Part shown: positions 1 to 11,540 of the stretch, piece after piece | Layout of the letters: every line of letters starts with the position of its first letter | Numbering within the stretch: position 1 is the stretch's first letter | Source: Dictyophora rubrovolvata | Taxonomy: Eukaryota; Basidiomycota; Agaricomycetes; Phallales; Phallaceae | Reading direction: 5' to 3' | NCBI GenBank assembly: GCA_029959195.1 | Contig: CP114124.1 | Location: forward strand, 2,241,102 to 2,305,101 | DNA: 64,000 nucleotides | The notes under the pieces: generated by a model | What the model was told of the DNA's origin: nothing | Database searches by the model: none | The model's input: only the letters and a program-made list of their open reading frames with translations | Position numbers and translations under genes: made by a program

Positions 1-3000
1 TTCAGGGATGGAAGCAGTTGGAATCTGGCTCCTTTCAATGTAATAAAACTTGTCTCTTTTCCTTGTTTCTAGAGACACTGACACTGATCAGGAAATCCGC
101 AAAGACGACCACTCTACCGTTGAGCGAGGCCGCGGAAACAGCTGCAGTGTCGAAGTAAGTCAAGACACATACTCTCTCCTAATCTCACTAACATCTATAA
201 CAGTTCAACATTCTCTACCGCTGGCACCCAACAATGTCACCACATGACGAAGAATATATTGTACAAGAGTTTGGACAATTGTTTGACAAACCATATAACC
301 AAATTACACCACAAGATTTTGGTAGAGCCATGGGAAAAATTCAATCAACCTTGCCTGCTAATCCTGGTGAATGGACTTTTGGAGGGTGAGAACTAAGGTT
401 CTAAGACAAGATGCAATAATCATTGATGGGAAATTTGTAGCTTAACACGAACTGAGAATGGGTCGTTTAACGATGAAGCTCTAGCTGGGATTTTGAAGGA
501 TGCGTAAGTGTTTAAACATCTAACATGTTACGCTGGAAAACTTATTAATGTGGTACTGTTCTTTTAAGTACATCTCGACCGGGGGGTGCCTTCGGAGCTC
601 GTGGAAGTCCCGAAGTGATGCGTGTAATTGAACTGATGGGCATCGAACAAGCTCGTACTTGGGGTGTTTGCAGTCTCAACGACTTCAGAAGAGTATGTTT
701 CCTGCTTGAATGTGCTTGATTCTATTGTATTCACTATGGCTTCCGTTTACAGTTCTTGCAGTTGAAACGTAAGTCCTGCACTATACATCTGCTGGATAGC
801 TTGGTGAAACTGAACTTTTTGAAGCATACGCATCATTCGAAGAATGGAATGTTCGTACATAAATATTGGTTCAGCCGACTTATCCTAATCGACTCTTTCT
901 ACAGCCGGACCCAGAAATTGCCAACGCCGCAAGACGGTTGTATGGCAACATTGAGTATCTCGAGCTTTATGTGAGTTCGATCTACTGTATTCTTTTGACC
1001 ACATTAATAATTGGCTTAACCCTAAGCCCGGCTTGCAAGCTGAACAGACGATTCCCGTATGTCATGCTGGCTATATACTCGTTCGATGTCATCATTAATC
1101 TGTTGTTGCCCTCTACAGCTTATGCCGGGTGCTGGTCTTTGTCCTCCTTTCACGGTCGCTCGCGCCATCCTCGCAGGTGAGATAAAACAAGAAGAGTACC
1201 TTTTTCATTCGTTTAATAACACAAATGGTAGATGCCATTGCTTTAACTCGCGGAGACCGATACTTCACAACCGACGCCACGCCATACAATTTGACAGCGT
1301 GGGGCTTCCAAGACATCCAGCGTGATACCACGAACGCAGGGTTTGGCAGTACGTTGGGAAGATGTACGTTACCTCTTCTTTCTTCATGTGCGGTTTTTAA
1401 GTACGGCTTTGGCAGTATTCCTTCGCACTCTCCCGAACGATTACACGAGCGACAGCACATACACATGGTTCTCGTTAGTAACACCTGAAGCAATGCAGAC
1501 CAACCTTGCCAAACTCGGCATTGAAAAGAAGTACAATTTCACTAGGCCACCACATGCTGAAGGCGTCCAGCCCGTTTCTTCCTACACGGCTGTTCGTGAT
1601 ATCCTGAACGACAAAACGAACTTCGTCAATCCAATAGTCGAGCGGGCCAAGGCAGTTCTTTCTAATAATACTGCTGTCAGTAGCACCAACGAAAGGTATG
1701 ACAGTTTCTAATGCTGGTGTGCGCTATCTTGACAACGGTGCTTACTCCGACTTTTGTTATTAACTCCATCTTAGCTTCTTGACTACGTTGAACGATGTCG
1801 CGGTGCACCAGAACAACACCAAATTTATACAATCTTCACTAACTCATAACGATTTTACGAACAAATCTGGTAGTTTCTTTTACGAGAAGACCGGCGCCTT
1901 GATTAAGGCGAAGAGTTTCACGCTCCCGGGCGGGACTAGTGTGATGGTTGATATTGTCGTAAGTTCAATCATGATGAGGACTTTAATAATGTTCTGTATT
2001 GATGATGATCCGTCCAGGGCGATGTCCTCCAACCTCTCACCGTAGCATACGTGTCCGAAGCATTGGTAAGTGACGGTTGAAACTCAACTTGACCAAGGAC
2101 GCTGCTCTAATTTCTGAGTTCTTCACTGCTGACAGGCCGGCTTCCCACTCAAGACAGACCGGAACCCACGAGGAATCTATTTCACCCGCGAACTTCAACA
2201 AATGCTTCGCGATGTTTTCTCTTTCATCTATCTTGAAGCCGACGCTTCCCAGCTGATGAGAGCGGGAGAACTTGCTAAATCGCATGCTCAGCAGTTATTG
2301 CATGTCATTAAGAGTAACTTGAAACCTGTCTATCCTGTACGTGTACGTTTGTGTTGGGTACAATCTGTCATCATGCTGACGGCTTTCGATGTAGCGCTCC
2401 CTGAGCTCGATATTCTTCGGACCCGAACTTCCTAGTGTAGCTGTCGATTATCTGCAAAACCTTCTTACTCTTTCAAAAGAATCCAACAAGGAAGATGTTT
2501 CAAGCGATGTGCTTGCTCTTGTTCTTTCGTCGAGTGTTCCTCTTGCCCAAGGTGAGATCCTTTGATCGCACATACGATTCTAGAAGCATTATGCTAAACC
2601 GTGGATGTCCTTTGCAGCTATAATCAATGTCGTCGATTTCTATTTGCAAGATGTCAACGCTCGGCATCGCGAAAGTATTGAGGCCGTCGCTGGTGTATCT
2701 AATGCCCAAAGTGATTCAATTCTCCGTGGTTACGTGCGCGAAGCTTTGCGTGAGTGTGACATTTTGCCGTGACGTTTTTTTTTTTCGACACGCTGACATC
2801 ACAATTTGCCAGGTCTCTCTCCTCCCATTCAAGGCGTTCTTCGTAAGTCTCATTATCAATTTATCGTTTGCACCTTTTGAAGCCGATTGTATCTAATTTC
2901 AGGTCACTGCAATGCGCCTCTTAATATCAATGACGTTGCATTGACACAAGGACATGATGTTTTCTTGGGTATCGTTGACGCCAATCTCGACGTAAGTGGT

Positions 3001-3467
3001 TCCGCACGAGCATTATTAGCGAGCTAAATCCACCATCTCTTTCGTCATCTAGCCTAAAGCCTTCCCTGATCCTACAACTGTCGATCCTTCCAGACCGGCT
3101 GATCGTTATATTGGGCTGGACGATGCCCTTAGTGGGTAAGTAGTGGTTATACGTCAGACTCGTCAAGACCAATAGCCCATGTCTTGCTAGAATATTCACT
3201 AAGGACTTTGTTGAACACGTTATCGCGCAATCCTTACGTGCGGTATACAATTTGAAGAACGTACGTCGCGGTCCCGGCTCGACTGGAACCTTGAGAAGGT
3301 CAGCCGTTCACACCAGAACAGTTATTCGGAGCGATTCTTTTTTATTGATCGTATGATTTTCTAGAATTAACGACGTTGCTCACGGATTACCTGTTCACAA
3401 ATACTTGAACATCAACCGTGTATTGTCACCCTGGACCAAGTCCATGATGATCCAATATGACGACTGA
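1..3467 (+). CDS. Psi-factor producing oxygenase / linoleate diol synthase-like (heme dioxygenase + P450), 5' end outside window
   Basis: Fatty-acid dioxygenase fused to a P450 domain; the family turns linoleic or oleic acid into hydroperoxides or diols that act as oxylipin signals. Seen: the exon 2-3 junction gives VERGRGNSCSVE + FNILYRWH, the peroxidase motif with catalytic Tyr and proximal heme His. Later come GAFGARGSPEVMR, then RYFTTDATPYNLTAWGFQDI and the P450 ExxR helix (REALRL, near 2735-2815). Inferred exons: <1-39, 92-154, 204-385, 441-503, 569-692, 753-768, 825-850, 905-970, 1027-1056, 1119-1176, 1232-1363, 1416-1695, 1775-1958, 2018-2065, 2136-2336, 2395-2551, 2618-2749, 2813-2842, 2903-2991, 3053-3135, 3191-3298, 3365-3467. 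All joins stay in frame. The P450 Cys ligand is absent if the last-but-one exon starts at 3191 (see findings). The N-terminus lies outside the window. Confidence 0.93.
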
Positions 3468-4966
3468 AAGATCTAAAAGCCTGGAAGTTGATGATACCCT
3501 TGAACGTATGTCTATATTCTGTAACATTTAGTGAACGAATTTTTTTTTCTCGAGCTGTAAATATTTATGTTATATCTGAAAAAAATAGCCGAGAATTTGT
3601 GTTGTTCATATGCTGCTCACCCTCGTACGGTATTCCGGCGTCTTCAGCGCAGACTCGGAGCGCTTAAGTACTAAAGTTTCAACGAAGTACTGATATGCGC
3701 CGTCAGGAGGTAGGCAGAGAAAGAAAGGGAACCAGTGTTCGTGTGCTCAGAGGGAAATAGTGAAGGGCATCATAAAACCGATGATATTTGTGATAGCTAC
3801 TAGGTTTTTATATACAGTTTTAGCTAATTCCGAGTGAAAACGGAACTGCTATAATTTTTTCAAAAAAAGCTAAAATCAAGAAAAGACTATTGGGAGAGAA
3901 AATACAAGGATAATAAATTTGAAAAAGGCTAAATGGTACCTCGAAACGACATAGCCCTATGAACGGCGCATATGCTGATTGCTTACAAATCCTCGCTTAA
4001 CCCATTCGCGCACTCAACAGTACTGTCCAATAACAAGGGGGGAGTAAAGTGGTGGAGGTACGACACAATCACACTAGTAGATTAGAGTATATTACATACA
4101 CATCACGCGTTGCGTCTAATAGCCTCAGGTATGTAAATAACCTCTCTTAATATGATGTCTTTTGACCGTAGCACCTCAGTGCTCTTTCAACATAAAGGCG
4201 AAGGGTCGGGACTTTGTAAATGTTTTTGAATTGATTCAGATGTAGTTTGTATTTGACGGCTTGATAATTGTGACGGCACTAGCAAATGCAGCGAGGTAGG
4301 TTTAGAAATACATGATAACAGTTGACATTAATGGTATAGCCTAGTAAGATCGCATCCGAGCCATAGTACTGTAGTGTACTGGAGCAGACAGTTTACAAAC
4401 TCATGACACCAACAGAAACGTTGGGCCGATTCTACTGCAGTAAAAGTGAAATAACTGGCCAACTTGAAGTTAAAAGATCACCGTATATATTCGAAGCTTG
4501 GTATAGCTTCGCATTAGCAAGCTATACAGTTCCTCTACTAAGTTACATTCAAACCTTAGAACAGTGATGACCCTCCAAGTCCAAGACGTCGGTGGTCCCA
4601 TCGAACATGAAAAGCCATTTGTTTTATGATGCTAACCGGAGATGCTTTTCAGATACTGTTGGGAATTCGGCAAGGAAGTCAAAAAATGCTCTTTTAAATC
4701 CAATTTAAACCCTTCAATGACGGCATACATATAGAACTTGCTCGGGATCATTTATTCAAAACTGAAAAGGCCAATTGGCCAAAAGGAGAAGATCAGGAAG
4801 AGCTACTGTAAGGGATAAAGTTCAAGCGTGTGCTCCGTGTCAGGCGCCCGCCCTGAATCTCACAGTCGAAACGAGGCGTGCGTATGTAGACGCATTTCCC
4901 CCTGGGCGACAACGGATTATGAATCATTATAGACTCAAACCCAAACCGAGAATCACAGACTTACTG
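3468..4966. other. Intergenic, no gene seen
   Basis: AT-rich DNA between two convergent genes. It holds runs of T near 3540 and several short frames without codon structure. A 16-base word, TTCGCATTAGCAAGCT, near 4509 recurs near 40382, so a small dispersed repeat may be present. I see no RNA gene. Confidence 0.5.
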
Positions 4967-6019
4967 TTAGGCTCGGACGGATAGGCTATCAAACCCACGC
5001 TCATCGTTTCCAGCAAACAAATAAACACGGCTTGGATTTGTATTGAACAATTGCCATTTTCGGAGGCCAGAGAGTGCATGTTGAAGCCTTGCGAGCACTT
5101 CGCTGTTTACACAAACGGACACCAGAAGAAGTACAACCAGGTTCGGGAAGAGCATGGGAGGTCCCAATATTTTATCGAAAAAGCCCGAGTAATCGTTTCT
5201 TGTTGAATGAAGCATTAAAGATTTCAGGTTCGGCGCGCGGAGACGGGATAACAGTGCCAAAGAACTGTCCGATGAGACGCCGAACAGTTGTAAATCTTCA
5301 AGTGAATTCAACATGAAGGGCTTGTGGATTTCTATTTCCGCAGTACTACTAGTACTAGGCGAGAACGGCAAGAGATCCGAGTCTAAAAAACTTAGCGTGT
5401 GCAACGAAGGTGAACTCTCGATGATGGCCCAAAACTCATGACACCCTATTCCGGGATTGTTCGTGTTGTAGTGGTGAAGGCGAAGTACGGATAGATTCTT
5501 GAGATTACATGAAAACCATGATAAAGGGACGCGACTCAGCCACAATTCGGTCAGATTATCCATGTCATTTTTGAAAGGTACCAAAGGATCGCCGAGAACG
5601 GAGCGAGATTTATTCAAGACTGTTAGTCTTTGTAACCGATACGAATTTGCTTGAATGAGAGAAATGAACTGTGCGATTGCGGGATCCGAGCTGTGAACAC
5701 GTGCGAAATCGAGTGAAATGCTGAGGGGCGCGGTCCCCGAACGTTCCAGACACGTCGTGAGATAATCCAATTGCGCGTTTCTAAGGCTACAGATGCGAAT
5801 TACTGCCCATAAAGTCGGGGTCCCGATAGCAACATTTCGAAAATGACTGGATACGTGCGATACAGTAATTGGGAAAATGGTTTTGGGACGCGCCAAGTCT
5901 GTAACTTCTTTGGCGAGGGCCAGTTCAAAGATATAAGACAGGATTTCGGAGGGAGCTATCTCAATTGGAGCTGATTGTCCATTCCAAAGCTTCAGCGTGT
6001 ATCGCAGAAATTTGAGCAT
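4967..6019 (-). CDS. F-box-like/LRR-type protein, copy 1
   Basis: Single-exon protein of 350 aa starting MLKFLRYTLKLWNGQ. Residues about 20-80 read APSEILSYIFELA ... PITVSHVSSHFRNVAIGTPTLWAVI, the F-box-like signature common in agarics; such proteins are presumed SCF ubiquitin-ligase adaptors. The rest is leucine-rich (NLTELWLSRVPLSWF, SLHTLSFLDSDLL, NLKSLMLHSTRN), a degenerate LRR-like substrate-binding region. Its sister is the gene at 8578-9651; similarity runs into both flanks, so the two arose by a local duplication. No coiled coil precedes the F-box, unlike copies 3 and 4. The start is the first ATG of the shared reading frame. The substrate cannot be inferred. Confidence 0.8.
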   Translation of the reverse strand: MLKFLRYTLKLWNGQSAPIEIAPSEILSYIFELALAKEVTDLARPKTIFPITVSHVSSHFRNVAIGTPTLWAVIRICSLRNAQLDYLTTCLERSGTAPLSISLDFARVHSSDPAIAQFISLIQANSYRLQRLTVLNKSRSVLGDPLVPFKNDMDNLTELWLSRVPLSWFSCNLKNLSVLRLHHYNTNNPGIGCHEFWAIIESSPSLHTLSFLDSDLLPFSPSTSSTAEIEIHKPFMLNSLEDLQLFGVSSDSSLALLSRLRAPNLKSLMLHSTRNDYSGFFDKILGPPMLFPNLVVLLLVSVCVNSEVLARLQHALSGLRKWQLFNTNPSRVYLFAGNDERGFDSLSVRA

Positions 6020-6635
6020 GAAGCTTCAAAGTCAAGTGAGCAAAGTGCGCCGTCAACAAACAAACGGAAAATGGTCACATTGATTGATCGGCGAGCGTTG
6101 CCGGCTTATAGTTGCTTATGTAAATGCGTTTGTTTTCATTATCCCAACGCGCATCTAGAACCCTTGCATGCAGCTTGAAGGGCTCACATCGCCCGTAGAA
6201 ATTGCTTCCATCTACCATTTGTTTGTACATATTTTTGTTTGTGTGTACGTAACCAGCATGCATGCCGCGACACCAGGCGCCTCTAATAAGTACAGTACTG
6301 AAATCGAGTCGACTTTGCAGCGTTTGTGTTTTCTGTTCATAAGTGTGCCGTTTGTATCATATGAAAAGATCACTCAAGGAAGAGTTACAATTATGCTATT
6401 CAAAAACAACAACAGATGGGACGTTAAGATGCTAAATTAGGCAAGTACACGGGGGTGGGCGGGAAAAATCTATGCACGATGAAGAAGAGTAAGGAGAATG
6501 TCTGCAGCTTTTATACTAGTTAAATTTCTGTTCGATTAATTTCTGTTTAATGATCTAGATAAAAACTTACACACTGAGATTGAGACTGACACTCAGTCAT
6601 TAGGGGTACACCACCGCCCTCACACCGCCGTAGAA
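6020..6635. other. Intergenic, no gene seen
   Basis: Upstream region of the F-box copy 1 gene and downstream region of the kinase-like gene. The first part, about 6020-6100, resembles the DNA upstream of F-box copy 2 (about 9652-9760). Short frames here show no conserved motif. Confidence 0.45.
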
Positions 6636-7689
6636 TCAATCCCAGGGCTCCACAGTACAACCCTTGACCAAATTCTCGAATAATTTTCTTAGCCACTGGT
6701 TGTTCCAGTCGTCAATGAGATATAAATTGACATCCGACTTCCGACATAGATCAAAGTCGACCAATCTCCAACGATGCACATGCCCATGATTTGGACATGT
6801 CTTCCCTGAAGAGTTCGCCTCCAAATCGTCATTAGCCGACAGGATATTGCTCCATCGAATGTCCAACGGTTCTATACCCAAACGAGCCATGTCATTGAAT
6901 AGCTCGTATATGTCATCTCTATACAGACCTTAGCTCATATCAAGCTAAAAAAAAGAATATAGCGCACTTAGTGGTGGCATCAAGGGGCTCCCCGACGGGA
7001 ATGTTTCCACCCAACTTCTCCAATACAAGTATTGAAAGTATGCGACCTTGACCAGGTAATTCTTTCTCGTACTTTTCTTCGTTAACGACTGGGCCGTCAT
7101 AGACGACTTCATCTTCATATTCTCCGCCATTTTTTGACTCATCTTCATCTTCCTCTTCCTCTTCAGACTCATCAGACTCAGAGCCCCAGGTCAATACGTG
7201 ATGACCATCCTGTAATCGCGTCTGGAAGAACCCATAACATTGAGGAATTGATATACCTTGCAGCTGCTCAAGTTCTTCGTAAAACCAAGCCTCTTGAGCC
7301 ATGCTTCCAGACTTTTTCCGTTGCGAGACTTTCACTACCAATCTTGGCAACTCAACACCTGCTCCCATCACAGTCACGTCGCGAACTGAACCGACTCTGC
7401 CTTTTCCAAGTTGTTCGCCTAGAGATAGCGTAAGATGTTCATTGCCGGGTGGAGGCAAAAGTGATGGCGGACGAAGTGGGGTACCACCCGGTCTCATATA
7501 TTCCTCCATTTCAATTGAGGCGTGAAGTCCTGGTTTAACAGCTCCTCTGTGAAAAGTCTGGGGGTAAGATGCTCCATTTTTTGAGACGAGACCACGGACA
7601 GTTATTGAGGAAAACGTGTTGGGAGGCTATAGACGTTAGTCATTTATCATGTGAATGACAAAGCTCACACTTACTATAGTACTCTTCAT
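6636..7689 (-). CDS. Fungal protein-kinase-like protein
   Basis: Three exons (7689-7675, 7626-6968, 6918-6636) give about 318 aa. Seen: a glycine loop (LGKGRVGSV), a VAIK-like Lys (PRLVVKVS), the region EAWFYEELEQLQGISIPQCYG, then a very acidic stretch of Asp/Glu, the hinge SILVLEKLGG, a catalytic-loop-like RLGIEPLDIRWSNIL and a DFG-like VDFDLCRK. These match an unnamed family of small kinase-like proteins repeated in agaric genomes. The usual HRD is replaced by LDIRWSN, and DFG by DFD, so activity is open. The second intron was set so that ..DATT + KDDIYELFNDMARLG stays in frame; the first exon codes for only five residues (MKSTI). The acidic insert of roughly 40 residues is unusual within a kinase fold. 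Confidence 0.8.
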
Positions 7690-8577
7690 AGTAGGAGCTT
7701 TGCAGAAAGCAACAACGGGACGCAATCGGAGTTCGAAATAAAAACAAAAGACGTCCGGAATAATGTGTAAGAGTCTGGACTCTTATCCGAGTTCCCCGAG
7801 TCGGAGACTACAGACGTAGTCAGCTTGTCTTACTTTCATTTATTCTTTGTCTTTATTAATAGTTTCTTTCCATAAGTTTCCTTTTATTTCTTATTAGATA
7901 ATCTTTCTTTTTCTTATAAATACTCGAGATGTAGATATTTTATTCTTTAGCTTCTAATTCTACGAAGGTTACTACACTCATTGTTGTCTGATCCTCGTTT
8001 TATCTGAAGTTCTTGTGTAAAAGTCTTCCGACTTTTACATAATGTCACTTGCCCGCTTAACCTCGAGTGGCCGCATTGTCGTGCGCACTTGAGTCACTAC
8101 TACAGCCGAACAGTTTAATAACAGTGCCACGGTATTACACTTGATTATTTTGTCCGTGCTTTCAGTCTGTTATCTTAGGTTCGCGCTTACCCAGATGTAT
8201 GTGTACCTTCCAATGGGCAACTTCACTTCTTTGAATGAATCCCGACAACACTTCATTGACTTAACGCCGTAGAGGTAATATCTGCATTTTGTCATGATTA
8301 TTGTAGTACTGTATACACACACGCACAAGGCCAATTTGACTACCCAGGCAAAATGTACTAGTTGGTGCGTAAATACTTAGTTTAAATAATTCTGAGCCTA
8401 GGTATTTCAAGTTTAAGTTGAAGAACCTTTATCCCGTCAGAATAATAGACTACACATGTATTGGTGTTTACAATATGAACAAGACACAACGACGGGTGTA
8501 TGTATTTTGATTATCTTTGCTAGAGAGTCTAAGAAAATAATCAACAGATACACAAACCGAGAATCACCGACTTACTG
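7690..8577. other. Intergenic with a repeated segment
   Basis: AT-rich DNA. At about 8247-8302 there is a segment (core TAATATCTGCATTTTGTCAT) that recurs in the same direction at about 9910-9988, on the other side of F-box copy 2. No gene is seen. Confidence 0.5.
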
Positions 8578-9651
8578 TTAAGGTTGGACGAATCTGTCAA
8601 ACAAATGCTCATCACTTTCAGCAAACAAATGAACACAGGCACGGTTTGGGTGTATAATGAATGTAGCGAAAATATGCCATTTTCGGAGACCAGAGAATGC
8701 ACATTGAAGCCTTGCGATCACTTCGATGTCATTGCTCACACAAACGGACATCAGAAAAAGGAAAATCAAGTTAGGAAAGAGTACGGGAGGTCCCAATATT
8801 TGGTCGAAAAAGCCTGAGTGGTCGTTTCGTGTTGAATGGAGAATTAAAGATTTCAAGTTGGGCGCATGGAGACGAGATATCAGTGTCGAGGAGCTGTCCG
8901 ATGAGATGTCGATTAGTTGTAATTCTTCGAGTGAATTCAGCATAAAGGGCTTGTGGGTGCCTAGAAGTTCCACGGTACTACTAGTAGGCGATAACACCAA
9001 GAGATCTGAGTTCGAAAGACATAGCTTGCGCAACGAAGGTGAGCTCTTGATGAGGGCCCAAAACTCATGACACCCTAGTCCGAACTTGTTTGAATTGTAG
9101 CTGAGAAGGGAAAGTACAGAGAGATTCCTGAGATTACATGGAGACCATGATATAGGGACGCGACACAACCGCAATTCGGTCAGATTATCCATGTCATCTT
9201 CGAAGAGTATCAATGGATTGCCGAGAACGGAGCGAGAATTTTTCAAGGCTGTTAGTCGTTGCAACCGATGCGAATTTGCTTGAATGAGAGAAGTGACCTG
9301 TGCGATCGCAGGACCCGAGCTATGAATGCTTGCGAGATCGAGTAAAATGCTAAGAGGCGCGGTTCCTGAACGTTCCAGACACGTCTTGAGATAATCCAAT
9401 TGCGTGTTTTTGAGGCTATAGACCCGAATTACTGCCCATAAAGTCGGGGTCCCGATAGCAACTCTCCGAAAATGACTGGATACATGCGATACGATAACTG
9501 GCAAAATGGATTTGGGACGCGCCTCCAAGTCTATAACTTCTTCTCCACGGGCTAGTTCGAAGATATAAGACAGGATTTCGAAGGGGGCCATCTCAACTGG
9601 AGCCGATTGTCCATTCCAAAGCCTCAGCGTGTATCGCAGAAATTTGAGCAT
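8578..9651 (-). CDS. F-box-like/LRR-type protein, copy 2
   Basis: Single-exon protein of 357 aa from the ATG shared with copy 1 (MLKFLRYTLRLWNGQ). The frame stays open 24 codons further, but that part is the translation of a CAAA microsatellite and is not likely to be protein. F-box-like region APFEILSYIFELARGEEVIDL ... PVIVSHVSSHFRRVAIGTPTLW, followed by the same leucine-rich region as copy 1 (NLTELRLCRVPISWS, SLRKLCLSNSDLL). Short insertions separate the two copies, for example EARP against ARP after the F-box. Probable SCF adaptor; target unknown. Flanked by direct repeats at about 8.25 and 9.93 kb. Confidence 0.8.
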   Translation of the reverse strand: MLKFLRYTLRLWNGQSAPVEMAPFEILSYIFELARGEEVIDLEARPKSILPVIVSHVSSHFRRVAIGTPTLWAVIRVYSLKNTQLDYLKTCLERSGTAPLSILLDLASIHSSGPAIAQVTSLIQANSHRLQRLTALKNSRSVLGNPLILFEDDMDNLTELRLCRVPISWSPCNLRNLSVLSLLSYNSNKFGLGCHEFWALIKSSPSLRKLCLSNSDLLVLSPTSSTVELLGTHKPFMLNSLEELQLIDISSDSSSTLISRLHAPNLKSLILHSTRNDHSGFFDQILGPPVLFPNLIFLFLMSVCVSNDIEVIARLQCAFSGLRKWHIFATFIIHPNRACVHLFAESDEHLFDRFVQP

Positions 9652-9693
9652 CTGAAGCTTTAAAGTCAAGTGAGCAAAGCGCGTCGACGCCGT

Positions 9694-9725
9694 CAACAAA
9701 CAAACAAACAAACAAACAAACAAAA
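9694..9725. repeat. (CAAA)n microsatellite
   Basis: About seven CAAA units lie directly upstream of F-box copy 2. The equivalent place upstream of copy 1 (about 6055) has only two or three units, so the tract expanded after the duplication. Confidence 0.85.
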
Positions 9726-10108
9726 AAGACGCGTTTCGTGATTTAAAACGGTCACATATCCATTAGACTCCGAATTTGACGGTAAATCTCATCGGATTTC
9801 GCAATGGTAATTAGCATTTTTTCATCGATGGATTTTTCGTATGTATATGTACATGCTCGCGATTACTATTTCTATGATCCTGGACCCGCTCTGCTTTCTA
9901 ATCATTTCTTGATAACACTTCGACATTGACTTTACGCCGTATTAGCAACCTAACATCAATAGGTAATATCTGCATTTTGTCATGATCAGATTACATATGA
10001 AATACTAATGTGGCATCCCCTACGAACACCCGTGAATAGCCGAGGCGATTTTTACCAGGTGACACGAACACTGGAATGAAAGATTTTGAGTGACAGATCG
10101 TCTAGTAT

Positions 10109-11461
10109 TTAAAAGCCAGTTCTCATAAAACCACTCTGGACATCATCATGGGGAAGAACAAGAAACAGTGCTGAGCCTGATGTTCTTGTGCAAACTCCGT
10201 TGCCGTTATAGCCATCTAAATAAAAATGAATCAGACTATATGCAAAGCCGGGAAAGAACAAGTTCCTAAACTCATGCTCTTCCGAGTCGATATCATGCTC
10301 TTTAGATGCCTTCCGGGTAGCAAACAACGAAACGCTATCTCCAGCCACGAGACACGCTTCGGGCGTTAATTCAGGGTAGGCACGCTCCAACGCTCCTATA
10401 CCGTCTGCACGACTTAGTCTGACACATCCAAGACATAGGGTGGTCAATTTAGGAAAGAGTGCGGGTGGTCCTGCTATTCGATTCAAAAGGTCTGTATAAT
10501 CTTCTTCAATTGTCATATCGGCAATGTCTATAAGTTCCAGGTCAGGGATATGGAGGTAAGAGAGTATCGTCAAAGAATCATTCAACGAGATCGTCAACAG
10601 TTCTAATCTGTCCAATGATTTCAAGACGTAGGGCTTTTGAATGTTTAGATTCGTGGGAGATGTCGGCCGTAATCTAAAGCACCCAAGGCGTAGCCTACGC
10701 AGTGACGACGCCGAGTTTTCGATAATAGTCCAAAATTCTTGATGACCTAATGATAAGCCCGCGAAATAATCTTCAAGTACGAGTTCAGTCAGATTTTTGA
10801 AATCACATCGCCACCACGGTATAGGGACGCCCCGCAGTTTTAGTTCGGTCAGTTTATTTCCGGGTAATAGGGAAGGGAAATTGTAGGCATGTTTTCTCGA
10901 GAAAGTCTGCGTGGGACCATTATTGTCATCGTCCCCCCAGTACGACAGCTTGAGCGATGTCAATTGTGGTGCCGGTTTGTCCAGCTTCCTCACAATGCGA
11001 CATATTGCCTTGCTAGATTCGAAATTTGCTGCAAACCGCTCCACCCGAGACAGGTTGGATCGAATGAGAATCGTGACTTGCATGGTCGCGGATCTCGGAG
11101 GTGAGCCGGGGGTCGTGCAATTGAGAAGAAGACTCAAAGGTAAAGTGCCCGAGCGTTGAAGACATGTTTCCAGATAATCCAGCCGCGGGTCCTCGAAGTC
11201 TCGTACACGGATTACCGTCCATAAGGTCAAGGTCTGAATGGCCACAATTCGAAAATGTCGCGATACATGTGATATTGTGATAGGAAAAGTGGGTGCGCAG
11301 GCGGGATACAGAGAAGCAAGTTCCTCTTGATGCGCCAGTTCGAATATATAAGATAGTATCTCGTAAGGGACTCCCAGGACTGGGGATTCCAATTTAGCTC
11401 GCTCATTTTGAAGGATCGTCAGATCAATTTTCAATGCAGAAAGGCGAGCTACAAGTCCCAT
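10109..11461 (-). CDS. F-box-like/LRR-type protein, copy 3
   Basis: Single exon; 450 aa from the first in-frame ATG (MGLVARLSALKIDLTILQNE). The reading frame is open another 24 codons upstream, to 11533, and encodes a coiled-coil-like stretch (EIRSLNDQISTTQKRQ) that has no ATG; see findings. The F-box-like region VPYEILSYIFELAHQEELA ... TISHVSRHFRIVAIQTLTLW is followed by leucine-rich segments (LTELKLRGVPIPWWRCDFKN, LDRLELLTISLNDS). A C-terminal extension of about 80 residues is not present in copies 1 and 2. Likely an SCF-type adaptor; substrate unknown. Confidence 0.75.
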   Translation of the reverse strand: MGLVARLSALKIDLTILQNERAKLESPVLGVPYEILSYIFELAHQEELASLYPACAPTFPITISHVSRHFRIVAIQTLTLWTVIRVRDFEDPRLDYLETCLQRSGTLPLSLLLNCTTPGSPPRSATMQVTILIRSNLSRVERFAANFESSKAICRIVRKLDKPAPQLTSLKLSYWGDDDNNGPTQTFSRKHAYNFPSLLPGNKLTELKLRGVPIPWWRCDFKNLTELVLEDYFAGLSLGHQEFWTIIENSASSLRRLRLGCFRLRPTSPTNLNIQKPYVLKSLDRLELLTISLNDSLTILSYLHIPDLELIDIADMTIEEDYTDLLNRIAGPPALFPKLTTLCLGCVRLSRADGIGALERAYPELTPEACLVAGDSVSLFATRKASKEHDIDSEEHEFRNLFFPGFAYSLIHFYLDGYNGNGVCTRTSGSALFLVLPHDDVQSGFMRTGF

Positions 11462-11540
11462 CTGCCTTTTTTGTGTTGTAGATATTTGGTCATTCAGTGA
11501 TCGGATTTCATCACGAATGATGATTTCTTTCAAGTCGAGG

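Noticed and set aside
9652-9723. Extension of F-box copy 2 by MFVCLFVCLLTAST
   Set aside because: It is the translation of a CAAA microsatellite; copy 1 does not have it.
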